Translations under genes and position numbers: made by a program
Notes under the pieces: model-generated
The model's database searches: none
What the model saw: only the letters and a program-made list of their open reading frames with translations
Told to the model about the DNA's origin: nothing
In this document: positions 1-11,064 of the stretch, piece after piece
Position numbering within the stretch: the stretch's first letter is position 1
Layout of the letters: every line of letters begins with the position of its first letter
From: Toxorhynchites rutilus septentrionalis
Lineage: Eukaryota; Arthropoda; Insecta; Diptera; Culicidae
DNA: 64,000 nt
Assembly (NCBI RefSeq): GCF_029784135.1
Contig: NC_073744.1
Location: 66,228,593 to 66,292,592, forward strand
Reading direction: 5' to 3'

Positions 1-122
1 ATTCGGGCGCTAGATGAGTTGATGGGAAGTACTAAAGTGCTGATATAAGTTGTGCATCAGCTCGTACCGTCTGCTAGAGTGCAATGGTTGCCTCTCCAGC
101 TGCTGGTCATATGCTACATATA

Positions 123-360
123 CAGTCAATCGCAAAATTGAGTATACAACTCGTGCTGGTTTGTTATTGTTGAGTTTTTCGGGGTTAAAAAATAAATAAT
201 CAAATGCGACTTTCATTCATCGTAAAATCGATCCATTTTACTCTCATGTAGTGATAAGTACAAAATTAAAATGGTCACATTTCTACTTCATGTTCGAAAT
301 ACAAACTAAAAATCTCCCATTAAGACGTTGCAAAATTGAGTGCACAGTTCAAGTTTTTCT
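123..360 (+). repeat. Left IR/DR end of the Tc1 element
   Basis: The outer repeat at about 123-147 and the inner repeat at about 328-360 share GCAAAATTGAGT and lie ~205 bp apart. The spacer is AT-rich with no other motif seen. In IR/DR elements these direct repeats are transposase binding sites; that role is inferred here from the arrangement. Confidence 0.7.
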
Positions 361-419
361 CTAAATGAAAATTGAAATCAGTTCACAATTGTTAATAATT
401 ACGAAAATCAATCCCCTAG

Positions 420-1271
420 TATTTGGTGTGGCCCCCCTTTGGCGTCCAGCACTTCCTGCAAGAACCAAGGCGAGATTTGTGGTCACTGTAAACGAAAGGA
501 ACCTACCAGATCACCATAATCGTCGTTTTGCGTTCCGCTTCGTTCCCTGGATTTTGATGGATGCATTGTTCTTGATTTACCACCATATATACTAAATAGT
601 GTTCAAGTTCGGTTATTCCGAAAGTGTTTTGAGTGGATTGGGACATAATAGAGCAGGCAATCCAACACCACGAAGTCAGTTTGTTTCGGGTCATTATTCT
701 GTTGAAAGTAGTAATCACGAGGGAGACCGAATTTCTGAACGGGAGACCATACATCATCTGACTGCCGCTGCATCTGCTGAATTTGAAGCACCGATTCTGA
801 TTTCCTCCACGCCATCTGTCTTCCATTCGTTTCAAAGATATTGGATTTCGGCTCATCCGTATAAGAGACCTTGTTCCAGAGCTCCTTAGGTCTGTTTACA
901 TTTGCCTTAGCAAACTGTAGTCGTTTTTTTTTTTCATATTCACCTTTGAGATGTAATACATTTCACAGCCAACACGACCTCTCAGATAGTTCCTGTATGC
1001 TGCTCTCCGGACAGTATCTGCGCAGACAGGTCTTCCAATGATGCCGGCCACTTCGGTAGTTTGTTTGTTTTAGGGTTCTTTCGCAATGTTCGCACAATTA
1101 CCCGTTCATCATCAGGAGATATGACCCGTTTGTGTTCTCTACCGGGTGATTTTCCATGATTCCCTCGTATTTCCACTTGTTTATGATTTTCTTTACTGTA
1201 GAGTGGTTTCTTCCGAGTATAACTGCTATTTCCTGCATTGTCTTTCCACGACAATTCATACTTATTATCAT
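420..1271 (-). pseudogene. Tc1-family transposase, decayed
   Basis: From the minus-strand ATG at 1271 the frame reads a helix-turn-helix (GKTMQEIAVILGRNHSTVKK), then, after a frameshift, a GRPR-like basic stretch and SPDDERVIVRTLRKNPKTN. The DDE domain follows from about 890: a relic of the W.KV.(F/Y)TDESKFN.F motif at ~895-840, GRQ.(A/V)WRK, a large internal deletion, then QQNNDPKQT at ~705-680, where the family has QQDNDPKHT and the second catalytic Asp has become Asn. The C-terminus (VLDAKGG..QY, stop near 420) fits the usual end of Tc1 transposases. Several frameshifts and the missing centre make it inactive. Confidence 0.75.
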
Positions 1272-1384
1272 TGTACGTGTAACAATATATATATCTCTTT
1301 CCTCTAACTTGCTATTTTGAGCTTGAGCTTGGGTAGACTGTACAATTCGTAGTTGCAGTTTTCCTCTAACTTGCTATTTTGATA

Positions 1385-2900
1385 TAAAAAATGAATTTAC
1401 TGATTGGATTGTTGATTGATAAATAGAATCTCAAATTTAACCCAGTTGAATTAGAATCGCTCTATTTGTTTACTAATGATGACGAAGCACATAAAAATTT
1501 TGGTGAAGCTGTGCTCTTGTGTATAGGATGCCGTTACCGCGAAACACCGTTTTCGCACTAAACTGGTTTTTCGCTGTGAGTGCGCACCCTCTCTTGAGAC
1601 CGGTACCTGTGATATGAAAAATAAGCATCAGAACTATAGAATCGCTGGGTTTTTACAGGGTTTTTCCAAAATCAGCTCTCCTCTATTAAATGAGGACTCT
1701 TTGTAAGAATTGTTCTTGGTGCAGTTTTTGGATAGATAAAATATTTTTTTTATTTTACACAATTTTAAGCAACCGCCGAATTTGACAAAATGAACAGCAA
1801 TCACATTATGTACAAATTTGTTATAAGTGAGCTCCCTGAAGCCGATTATTGTGACGCACAATGCGGACAGCAAATAATGCTAAATGAAGATAATCCTTTT
1901 TTTAAATAAATTCCGCGCGGTCATGTTCGATGAAAGGAACAGATTAGATTAGACCTTAACGGATCGTGATACTGCGCTTCTTCTCATTTTCCTCACCCAA
2001 TAGTGTTACAGGTGTTACAATATGCTCCAACAATGTGTCCAACGTTATCGCAGCTGCTCATAGACCGTTCAAATCGCTCATGCACAATGCTAATATGTGA
2101 TAAGCTGTTGGTGGCTTATGTACGCGCATTTTATGCAATATCGTCTAAGGAATTGACAGCACCATCTCAGATTGCAGTGAAACGTTGTGGGTGTAAAGAC
2201 ATTGTACAATGGTCAAGGACGCTCATTTAAGTGGAAATTAGCATCTAGAGCTCGACAGTTATTCTCTAGACAAAAACTGTAATCGACAAAATTGTTACAT
2301 ATAATAAAGCGCTCATTTTTAAGTTATAGCCCCAGTTATTTTAAGTAACTTTATACAACAAAGTTTCTTGCTATCTCAATAACCGATGTTGTGCTTTTTT
2401 CTAGGTTTCGTCAGGGTCACCATGAGGAAAAAGTTTTTTGCTCTAACTTCTATATTTCAAATTCTACACGCAAACTTTCTGGTATTAGAAGAGTACATAT
2501 GGCTTAGTGAACTACTGTGTTACATCGACGCGATATGAAGGCAAAAATTATATTCATCCCTTCTTTGGGATACACACAGCCGTATCAGCGCCTTAATCAA
2601 GCAGTGGTATTATCACTTTGGTTGGGGACATCACAGCTCGGATAACAATGGAAGGACTAAGCTAAGTTTTTAATTGCAAAGTTTTTTTTTCTCTCTTATT
2701 GCCTCCTCCTGTCCTCCTGTGTGTAGTCTCATGACTTCCCATATTACTCCACCACAACGGTAGGGTTCATGGCATGGTTATAGTTGCATGTCTAGGTAGA
2801 TATGTTTGTATCGTGTGTGACTGTGTGTGTGTAGTTTATGGGGTAAGGGGCAGTTTTTCGCTCAGAGAGGCTTCGGATAGAAAACACGAACTGTAGACAT
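1385..2900. other. No gene found
   Basis: This AT-rich stretch lies inside the inserted segment. I see no coding signature, RNA gene or clear repeat structure. The short open frames at 1634-1873 (minus) and 2003-2230 (plus) show no family motif and are probably chance. Confidence 0.5.
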
Positions 2901-2903
2901 CAA

Positions 2904-3463
2904 AGTGAAGGTGGAAGCTAGCCATTGTAGTAGAATAGGTAAACCCAAGTGTAAAAATGGGGTAATAGTGTTTGTGAAAGAAGAGCAAAGCACACGTAAA
3001 TATATCAATTCACTTATCAGACTGTGTGGCGCTTCATCGATACGAGTCATTGAATACATTTGAAAAAATAACAATTCAATACAAAAGAAAAATGTATGAA
3101 CGATATGCTCTGATGATCAATTGCAAATATAAATATATATAGAAGGTGCATTTGCATGTGAAGTAAAATTCTGATTATACGCGAGCGTAATATGAGCAAA
3201 TTTATAACACATGCGAATTGGGTCTAGTTTGGTATTAACAAGTTCTTCCGCATAGTAACTCGATGTTGATAAATCCTTAATATTTTCCTTCGTTGATCGT
3301 TCGATTGATATTTCTTGATGGGAAGTGTGCAAAAACTATCATTTTCTCCACACTGTTTCGCAAAATAATTGATTTTCGGGCGAGGGGTGAGGGAGGGAGA
3401 TGAAAGAATGAGCGCCATTGTGGCAGCCATTTGTGGCTAGCTTCCACCTTCACCTTAAGGAAC
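2904..3463. mobile_element. Putative MITE with GTGAAGGTGGAAGCTAGCCA ends
   Basis: GTGAAGGTGGAAGCTAGCCA begins at about 2905 and its reverse complement lies at 3434-3454, so a 20 bp perfect inverted repeat bounds ~555 bp with no coding capacity. Sequence just inside the right end (CACAAATGGCTGCC on the reverse strand) is missing from the left. Target duplication was not resolved. Confidence 0.5.
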
Positions 3464-3949
3464 AATATTCATCCAATTTTCCATTTTCAATGCGGTTCTA
3501 AATTTTCCTTTTCATGTGCTTTGTGTAGACTTATGGGGTTCATATTCTGTGTTAAATGTACTAATCACAGCTACAGGTTGCTGTTGTCGCTATTCGTTAT
3601 GCGCTTCGTATGCTCAGAAACTAAAACGAGTATTTATATGTGTGGTAACAATTTATTCATTTATTCATTCATTATTATAATTATAATTAATTATAAGAGA
3701 AGCAATATTTTTTTGGGTCATTGATTACTGGTGTGAAAATGTTTGAATATATATGGCCATACTAACTGATTGGTTATTGTAATGTTGTGTTCTGTTGGAA
3801 TGGTTTGTTTTATGTGAAGTGTGGGTGGTGGTGGAACAAATGTATACTCGTAGTGTGCTTCAGTTGTATAGGAATCAGCCGCGATACATTTTCAGAACAA
3901 ACTGTCGTTTGTGACATCAGCCAAAATTCGCGTCTGTAGCGTACAAACT

Positions 3950-4560
3950 TATTGTAGGTCCATTTTATTGTAGAGTTATTTCTCGGTAACCATCTCAGGT
4001 TCTCCATGAATAAGATCTGTCATCGTGTGGCAGAATATTCTGAAAATAGGAATGTATGCGACGCGATAGGCCACTGAATTCAATGTAGGTTTATCCTACT
4101 ACAGAGATGATTCCCGGTGACCTTCTCAGGTTTATCATAAATAACCTCCGTCGTTAGGTGATATTTAGAGTTCTTTCGGTTACATTCTTAGGTAGCCTAA
4201 TAATGACCTCTGAGAATACAAGAGAGTACTATGCGCGAGAAGTCATATAATAAGTCGCCGATTCAAGTCATTGTAGAGGAATTCTACCTTCTCAGGTAGC
4301 CCATTCATAACCCTTAAAGAATGCAATAGAGGAATACTACGCGATCTCATAATACTTTGTCGATTGAACCAAGGAATTGAGTTTTTTTTTCGGTTACGTT
4401 CTCAGGAAGCCTAATTTGAATAATCTTCGACATCGCGATTTAAGAATACAAGAGAATACTAGGCGCGAAAATCATATAATAAGTAGTCGAGTTCTTGTAG
4501 ACTTCTTTCGTTACCTTCTAAGGTAGGTCGTTGATAACCTCAGCCGGTGTTACTCGAAAC
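3950..4560 (+). repeat. Degenerate tandem monomers, ~85-100 bp, 'TTACCTTCTCAGGTAGCC'
   Basis: The core GGTTACCTTCTCAGGTAGCC recurs with variation near 3985, 4115, 4180, 4290, 4395 and 4515, followed each time by material such as AATAACCTC, GAATACAAGAGAGTACTA and ATCATATAATAAGTCG. The same monomers occur at 56.74-57.12 kb and, in short form, at 22.86-22.93 kb. In every case they lie directly upstream of the same ~330 bp module, so they are a subterminal or promoter-like array of one element. Confidence 0.7.
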
Positions 4561-4579
4561 ATTCGATTTGTTCCATGTT

Positions 4580-4947
4580 TCGTCGAATCATTTCATGTCC
4601 GCGTTAACATAATCACATCACTTACCGCAGTGAATCCTGATTCTTAACCTTTCCCACTAACAACTATCCCTCCCATGGTAATCGCTAGGGAACCACGCTA
4701 TAGAGGCGACCCTTCTGGCCTTTGGGCGGCGATTATCATACTAACATTCCTTCCCTTCCCCTGGTGACTGTAAGGACGTGGCCGGCGTCGTTATTGACCA
4801 TTTAAAGCTCGAATCACCGAAAATTGCTCAAAGAGAATGATTTGCTAGTCCCAAGCGTCATTCTGTGTGTTCTTTTGCAATTTGGTTGGTTCAGGTCAAT
4901 CACGGAGAGCAACTACGAATTGTACAGTCTACCCAAGCTCAAGCTCA
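4580..4947 (+). repeat. Conserved module, copy 1 of 4 (frameshifted ORF)
   Basis: The block runs from GTTAACATAATCACATCACT through CCTTCTGGCCTTTGGGCGG and GTAAGGACGTGGCCGGCGTC to GTACAGTCTACCCAAGCTCA. It is closely matched at 7285-7560 (reverse), 22988-23305 and 57236-57589. Elsewhere it holds a short ORF, M(Q/H)NENDLLVPS; here one base is missing (TTCTTTTGCAA against TTCTTTGTGCAA), which breaks that frame. Its conservation is more likely that of a transposon end than of a protein. Confidence 0.65.
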
Positions 4948-5093
4948 ACTTGCTATTTTGATAAAAAAAACATCAATAAAAAACCAACTCTGCCCAAGCA
5001 ATGATTAAGTGCTGACCTCAATCACTGTTGAAAAGAAGTACGCTAATTCGCAAAGAAACTTACTTACAAGACTAATTTGTTCGAGAAAATTTA

Positions 5094-5319
5094 AGGTGTA
5101 CACTGAATTTTGCGATGCCTAGAATAGAGATTATTTTCAATTTTTAGGAATAAACAATTAGCAGAAAACTTTTCTCGAAATTTTATTGCACGTACAGCTA
5201 GTTAAATGTGTGAGTAATAAATATGCATCAAGAGAATCAATGTATTCAGAATATTTTATACCAAATAAATGGAAAGTATCGTCAAGTAGCATTTTTACAC
5301 TCAATTTTGCGATAGACTG
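5094..5319 (-). repeat. Right IR/DR end of the Tc1 element
   Basis: Inner repeat GTGTACACTGAATTTTGCGAT near 5095 and outer repeat TTACACTCAATTTTGCGATA near 5294-5314 are inverted relative to the left end. The inner copy shares a GTTCAA.TTTTCTC-type extension with the left inner copy. This supports one element spanning 123-5319. Confidence 0.7.
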
Positions 5320-5321
5320 TA

Positions 5322-6462
5322 CGTTGTAAAGTACGTAGAAGTGAATTACTATGTGGCGATGCAATTAAGAGCGATTAGGCACTCACTTGTTGCTATATCA
5401 GCTAATGCATAAGAAGTTAGGCTCTGTTGTGGAACAGCACTTCCAAGGGATCAAATCCAATGGCTCTTGTGAAGTTAGATGCATAATATTCATTTTCGTC
5501 ATTAGCGAATAGAAACAATCTCAAAGAAAGCCTAGAGCCTCGGACGGAATTTGGACGTAGGACTTTCATTATTGGGGACAATTGTTTTTGAATGGGTAAC
5601 TGTTCAGAAATTGATGAATATAACTCATTCAATATTCCAATCCCCGTTTGGTATCTGAACTGAACTGAACTTCAAATGGATTATCGATGCATATCGATAA
5701 GATGCGCATCATTTTGGAGCTACATCTTTAGGTATGAGAATATTTTACGAACATGTTTTTATTTTGGTGTAGTGGGCAACAATATCGGGAAGAAATGAAA
5801 AATCGACTTTTCTTTGTTTTTTCAAGAATATTCTGGACTAACAAATTTTTTTGATAACCAACTCAACAGTAAACCCAATCAACCTTATCAACCAGCTTTT
5901 ATTTGGTTCCTAGAACGTACCTGTAGGACCTTTCCACACAGAGATATCTCAGTTTGAATTAAAATATACCACTTCGTCTTTGATGATGAATAATTCAATA
6001 AACAACCATCGCACCGCAAATCAAAAGGCAGTTTTAAAAACTCCAATAAATTCTGCATAAGCATAATTTGTTACTTTGACGAAAAAAAAAATAATTTAAA
6101 ATTGTAGCATCGATTTGAAAAAAGTGCCAAAAACGGTATTTTTATAGTGCTATACAAAATCCACTGTAATTTTCCAAATATCGCAGTCAGTTCTAATGTT
6201 CAGTTGTTAATGGATTTTTCGAGATTTTTGATCCAATGGATTTAAACTCCCTGAATCTATTGCAGTATAAATGATTATAAAATGTTCAATAGTCAATATG
6301 TTTGTGGCTTGATAGGCTTGATTTGAGAGTTTCAAAATTTATCCATACATTTCTTCAAACCGCAAGGCGTTTCCCTAACGTCAACTATGCGGTGATGTCT
6401 CGGACACAACTCTTCAATTTTCATCCAACGCGGATATTACGTGATTTGGAGACTCCATTTTT
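5322..6462. other. No gene found
   Basis: AT-rich sequence between the Tc1 and the first TGACGTAG element. The open frames at 5417-5632 and 6302-6529 show no motif. Near 6390-6410 there is GTGATGTCTCGGACACAAC, resembling the outer flank of TGACGTAG ends elsewhere. Confidence 0.5.
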
Positions 6463-8137
6463 TGACGTAGAACTACGTCTTTCATTAAGGGTGCCAAATC
6501 AGAAAACAGGTCACGTTTTTATGAAATAAAGATAACGTTAATAACTATTTTTGCCGCGAACGGATTTTGGCGATTTACATACCAAACCAATCGGAAATTA
6601 CCTAAGATTTGTTTGATATGCTATACATTACAATTCTATAGTCTGTATGTGGTTTAAATTGGAAGCATTCCCGTTTCCTCATACATTTGTTCTGTCCATT
6701 TGTGTGCTTTCCCGAACAGAGCTGTCAATAACGAGCAACGAAGGGGAAATCGTAAGATGTAAAGTCTCCGTGTACAAAGGAAAAGAAGAAGAACGAAGGG
6801 GAATATTTGCATAAGTATAAACAGTGGATCTCGCTGAGGCAAATTTCCATTCCTCGTGAGGAAATTGACTGAAGAACGTCGTTGCTGGGCGAGCTGGACG
6901 GCGAGGGATCGAATGCCTTTCTCAAGGCAATGGGGGTGGAGGAGTAATATTATGGATATGTAAAGTTTTCCAAGGGCCTTTTTGAAGGTTAGAGACGAAT
7001 GAGCTGAAGAAGTTTAAAGTCTCAAGCAAGGAATTTGTTATTAAATTATTAATTTATTTGGGCTTGCATGCCAATCGCAAAACTGCTTTCAACTAGTATT
7101 GCATTTGCCTTAATCTTGATCATAATGAAGCAGTTCTACTCTGTTCGAGGTTGTAGAGATTAATAGATAGAGTTTATTTCGTCGTTTATTTAGTCACCAA
7201 TAATGTAAATGACGTTCTGAAATCTTGCATGTGATTTGGTTTCGCTTTCCAGTAGCGAAACTTTTTCCACTAATGATGACAGCTTGAGCTTAAGCTTGGG
7301 TAGACTGCACAATTCGTAGTTGCTCTCCGTGATTGACCTGAACCAACCAAATTGCACAAAGAACACACAGAATGACGCTTGGGACTAGCAAATCATTCTC
7401 GTTGTGCAATTTTCGGTGATTCGAGCCTTAAATGGTCAATAACGACGCCGGCCACGTCCTTACAGTCACCAGGGGAAGGGAAGGAATGTTAGTATGATAT
7501 TCGCCGCCTGAAGGCTAGAAGGAAGGGATATTTGTTAGTGGGGAGAGGTAAGAATCAGGATCAGTGCATTTTTTAGGCTTTACTGGTATTTATTTGAAGT
7601 AGAGGGTATAATGGAATTTTTACCGGCCTTTCATCAGAGGGAAAATAAATGTTTATGCAATATCTTGAGGCTTTTTTCCAGCACAAAAATCTACTGCGAA
7701 CGAGACATGCATATCTTCCGCGAAATTTGTTTCCTGTACACATTACTCACACACAGCACTACATCACACAATACATAGGACGTGTTCGAAACGAGAAAAA
7801 AAAAACTAACACTTTTTGCGTACATCACTACCACGGCACAACGGAGCGATTGCGCTCTTGTAAATCACTCGAATGTGATGTATAATTAAATTAATGAAAA
7901 CAGCAATGATGTATAAAATTATAACCTTATTCTCAATTATAATTAAATCCTGTTCGCAAAAACAAAACCCAACGTGCAATCCCACTTTTTCTTCAATTAT
8001 CGTTAAATGATCCTACAATAAAAAAAAACATTTCAGGGCGACCAAACTGGTAGAATGGTGATTTCGTAGCATTATAAAATAATATCCGCAGTAATAAACA
8101 AGTGACTTGAATTAAACTACAGCGCAGTTCTACGTCA
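6463..8137 (+). mobile_element. TGACGTAG-family TIR element, copy 1
   Basis: The left end is TGACGTAGAACTACGTCTTT at 6463. The right end is the inverted AGTTCTACGTCAACAATGCG at ~8127, followed by CGTGTCTTGAACACTACCTCC. Copy 2 (22169-24127) matches it in reverse over nearly its whole length; copy 3 (59233-61298) matches at both ends and in blocks between. The left third holds a TATA box (6816-6821) followed by CAGTGGATCTCGCTGAGGCAAA. The right half holds the reversed module (7285-7560). Compared with copy 2 it has lost the ~250 bp with monomers, at about 7565. No transposase is visible, so it is non-autonomous. Confidence 0.7.
7285..7562 (-). repeat. Conserved module, copy 2 of 4
   Basis: Reverse-oriented copy of the module at 4580-4947, starting with AGCTTGAGCTTAAGCTTGGG and ending near GGTAAGAATCAGGATCAGTG. 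It lies inside TGACGTAG copy 1, as it does in copy 2, but not in copy 3. The element that gave rise to copies 1 and 2 therefore probably picked it up by insertion. Confidence 0.7.
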
Positions 8138-8173
8138 ACAATGCGTTCGTGTCTTGAACACTACCTCCTATAA

Positions 8174-9236
8174 TTTTATTAGTTTCATGAACGGGTGTTC
8201 AAGGCATTTTTGAAGGTGACCCATTCATTTATTCTTCCAGTGAAGGATGGTAGGTAGGTAGGTCTTAGGAACTTAAACCATTGACATCGTAGTACCTTCG
8301 TGATGTTGCGCGACAATTTTTGTTTCATCACCTTATCGTATTTAAATTAAACAACGAAACAATATTAGAACGAATCCGGCAAACGTAACTTTCTATGTCA
8401 ACTTCTGTCGAGAGAACCATGAACATGAACGATCTCTCGAGAAATCAAACATATTATGATAAGTACACTTTGATTCACATTCCTATCCGAACAGAAAAAT
8501 AAATTGGCAAAAGCGTCAAAAGAACACAAAGTCCAAAACTCACGCCCAATTCGACCCGTTTCACACGTTCGAATCCAGCCGATGAACCTCATAATTATCA
8601 TCCCAGCAATAATTCTATTCCCGGAAGCCGCAGAAAAATGCGTCGAGCAGTGTGTGTTTGTGTGTCGAGGCCCGGAAAATTGGGTCACCGGGGTACCAGC
8701 GCACAAATGGGAGCCGGAAGAATGACCGACCCCAAATCGGGATGCAATTAAGCGAAATCCAGAATGGGCCGTTTTCGCGCTGTGCTTTTTTAAATTAATT
8801 ATCACAATATTCATTTTAGGCCGGTTGAGTCGAGTCAAAAAAAAACAGAAGATTGATCAAGCGGGGATACGATTGGGGATTAAGATACAGTAATTAGCAG
8901 AAGGAATCCCGATGATTCGTTTTCTTTTTTTTGCAAGCAGAAATTTGTCGGTGCGAACTTCTTCTGTACGAGAAACGAAAGAGAGGCACGTAATTCGTTT
9001 ATAAAGCTGATCAGATTAATTAATCGGACGAGATGTGGAAAGAAAATTTTGGCAATCGCGATTTCGCGTGTGAAACAAAATAAATCGCATCAGAGTAACT
9101 GTGTTTTTCAATTGCACTTTTGTTCACTGAAATTAATAATTCATTATTGAAGGATTTTTTGCGAAAATATGATTTATGTGTGCTATTTATTGGGTTCAAA
9201 AATATGTTGAAGACTAATGACATGTATTTGTTATTT
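8174..9236. other. Unique-looking region, no gene found
   Basis: This stretch is somewhat richer in GC at 8500-8780. Open frames on both strands (8398-8838 minus, 146 codons; 8504-8725 plus) overlap and carry no domain, signal peptide or splice signals I can recognise. It may be intronic or intergenic host DNA. Confidence 0.5.
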
Positions 9237-9404
9237 TAAACGGTTTTATTTAGCTTGCTCTGTGATTTGTATGTTTGTATGTTTGTAATATGTTTCTCTG
9301 TAGCGCTTTATCACATTAATAGAAATTTGAATCCCTTCTTGAAGACCGATTGATCTGAAATTTGGAACACACCTTTATCTCTGTAGTCATTATAAAACTG
9401 CGTA

Positions 9405-9920
9405 AGAAAGGGGGTCTTCGTAGCCTAATTGGTTGCGTGTCCGCTACTAAGCGAACGATCATGAGCTAATAACTCAGGGCCCCTCAACTGACCATCTTTG
9501 TGTGTTATTCTAGCTACTACGTCCACGCAACAATCATCATGTGTCGGTAATCCCAGTCCCTTACCGCTCACATTACGATCTGCTGCATCGGTAATTGGTG
9601 CTAATTCTAACACACCAATGGAAGCCTCATATCAGCAGTCCCGTTGTGAACAGTCCAACTGTGAACATTCGAACAATAGGAATATTCTAACGCCGAAAAA
9701 GGCGGCATGTGTTGTGTATCGATAGAAATGGAATATTCTTAGGCCTAAACAGCTACTGTGTTATACATAAAAAAAACAAATGTTTATCGATGGATAGGAA
9801 TCTTAAGCCTAAATAATATACAACAATAGTTATCTTAACATAAAAATGTATACGAATAAATTCGGCTCTGTGACAGCTGAATTGCTAAATGAGCCTAATA
9901 AACGGATGGGATAAAAAAAA
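9405..9920 (+). mobile_element. tRNA-derived SINE, ~510 bp (family S1, copy 1)
   Basis: The head GGTCTTCGTAGCCTAATTGG resembles the 5' half of a tRNA with a pol III A box. A degenerate B-box region follows near GATCATGAGCTAATAACTC. The long body ends GAGCCTAATAAACGG.. and an A tail. ACTGCGTA occurs before (9397-9404) and after (9921-9928), a short target duplication. The copy at 25679-26228 is close in sequence. Confidence 0.75.
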
Positions 9921-9929
9921 ACTGCGTAG

Positions 9930-10340
9930 TTATTCATGAGGAATGCAAATCCAAAATGGCCGCCACCACAAAATGGCGGATTACATATCTTCTCGAAACC
10001 AATATGGGTATCAAATAAAAGGAGTTAACTAGTACAACACAATTATACATGACGAATTCAAATCCAAAATGGCCGCAACTACAAAATGGCGATATATATT
10101 TTTTTTCCAAAACCCAATCAATATGGGTATCCAATGAAAGGGCTTGACTAGTAGAACATAGTTTTTTATAAAAAAAAATCAAATCCAAGAAGGCTATCAC
10201 CACAAAATGGCGGATTACATATTTTCTCAAAACAAACCCCATCAAAATGGGTATCAAGTGAAGGGGCTTGACCAGTAGATCACAGCAATTTAGGAAAATT
10301 TAAATCCAAGATGGCCGCTGTAACAAAATAGTCAATTACT
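9930..10340 (+). repeat. ~110 bp minisatellite of element F
   Basis: About four units share AAATCCAA(A/G)ATGGCCGC, CACAAAATGGCGGATTACAT, CAATATGGGTATCAAATGAA and GGGCTTGACTAGTAGA. The same array recurs at 39165-39600. The recurring ATGGCGG and ATGGCCGC strings give open frames on the reverse strand that are artefacts of repetition. Confidence 0.75.
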
Positions 10341-10801
10341 TTTTAAAACGGCTTCATTCAACTTGACCTGTTTGTATGTCTGTAGGGTTGTCCCAAATTA
10401 ATAAAAATTTGATCCCGTTCCTTTTGATATATTGATCTGAAATTTGGAACAAACTTCATCTCTGCTGTCATTGTAATATTGTGTATTCCATTATCTTGAA
10501 AAATCCAATTTGGCCGCCGGTAAAAAATGGCTGGATGGCTTGACTTGGAGAACACACTAAATTATGAACAACATAAATTGGTGTATGTACTTTTTTGTGA
10601 TCCCCTCAATATCGGTATCGAATGAATTGATTTGACTAATATAATACAGTACATCATCAAAATATTCCAAAGACAATTAGATAAGGAATAAAAATTGAAA
10701 AAAGTTGAATGGTTTTATTGTAGAGAAGTATACTTATCATACAGATAATGTACTGAAAACTAGAAAATAGAAAAAAGTGAAAAAAAACCTTTGAAAGTTA
10801 A

Positions 10802-11048
10802 CTAAAAGCTAGAAAATAATAAGGCAAGTAGCAGTTAATAGTTATCACATCCCTTCCTTCATTAACCTAGGGCAACGATGAGATGAAAATAAAATCGTGG
10901 GGCACAACGGATTTCCGTTATCCACAGTTAGTTGTTTCATCATATGCCCACGATTTTATTTTATTCTAATCTCCTTGCCCTGGATTAATGAAGGAAGGGA
11001 TGTGATAACTATTAACTGCTACTTGCCTTATTATTTTCTAGCTTTTAG
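10802..11048. repeat. Long inverted repeat (hairpin) of element F, copy 1
   Basis: The left arm 10802-10903 (CTAAAAGCTAGAAAATAATA...) pairs with the right arm 10945-11048 almost perfectly over ~100 bp, leaving a ~41 base loop. The arms include AGTAGCAGTTAATAGTTATC and its complement. Transcription through it would give a strong double-stranded RNA. Confidence 0.85.
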
Positions 11049-11064
11049 GACATTAAACCGTTTA

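Larger units (their letters stand above)
1319..4947. mobile_element. Segment bounded by 36 bp inverted ends, inserted in the Tc1
   Basis: GCTTGAGCTTGGGTAGACTG and the 16 bases after it (1320-1356) recur as a reverse complement at 4909-4946. Outside both copies lies ACTTGCTATTTTGA (about 1305-1318 and 4948-4961), which looks like a 14 bp target duplication; a third copy of that string at ~1369-1382 complicates this. The right end merges with the module at 4580-4947, which recurs at 7.3, 23.3 and 57.6 kb. No transposase is recognisable inside. The superfamily is unknown. Confidence 0.5.
123..5319 (-). mobile_element. Tc1-type transposon with IR/DR ends, split by a later insertion
   Basis: Both ends carry two spaced copies of a short repeat. 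On the left, ATCGCAAAATTGAGT starts near 129 and GCAAAATTGAGTGCAC lies near 331. On the right, the inverted counterparts lie near 5098-5122 and 5292-5319. The outer ends read CAGTC(A/T)ATCGCAAAATTG and are flanked by TA at 121-122 and 5320-5321, the target duplication of Tc1/mariner elements. Paired repeats within each ~220 bp end match the IR/DR layout known for Sleeping Beauty, Minos and similar Tc1 elements. The transposase relic is on the minus strand next to the left end. The 5.2 kb length, against about 1.6 kb for the family, is explained by the inserted segment at 1319-4947. Confidence 0.72.
9237..11064 (+). mobile_element. Element F, copy 1
   Basis: It begins TAAACGGTTTTATTTAGCTT and ends with the inverted ATTAAACCGTTT near 11053-11064. 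In order it contains a TATGTTTGTATGTTTGTA run, a head block (GTAGCGCTTTATCACATTAATAG), a ~110 bp minisatellite, a second head-like block (~10335-10420), and a long inverted repeat. A second copy lies at 38975-40326 in the same orientation. No protein is encoded. The SINE at 9405-9920 interrupts this copy. Confidence 0.65.

Noticed and set aside
8398..8838. 146-codon minus-strand open frame
   Set aside because: No domain, no signal peptide and no codon pattern; it overlaps an equally open plus-strand frame, so it is probably chance in GC-richer DNA.
9930..10340. CRISPR-like spaced repeats
   Set aside because: Units are contiguous ~110 bp tandem copies without unique spacers, in insect transposon DNA.
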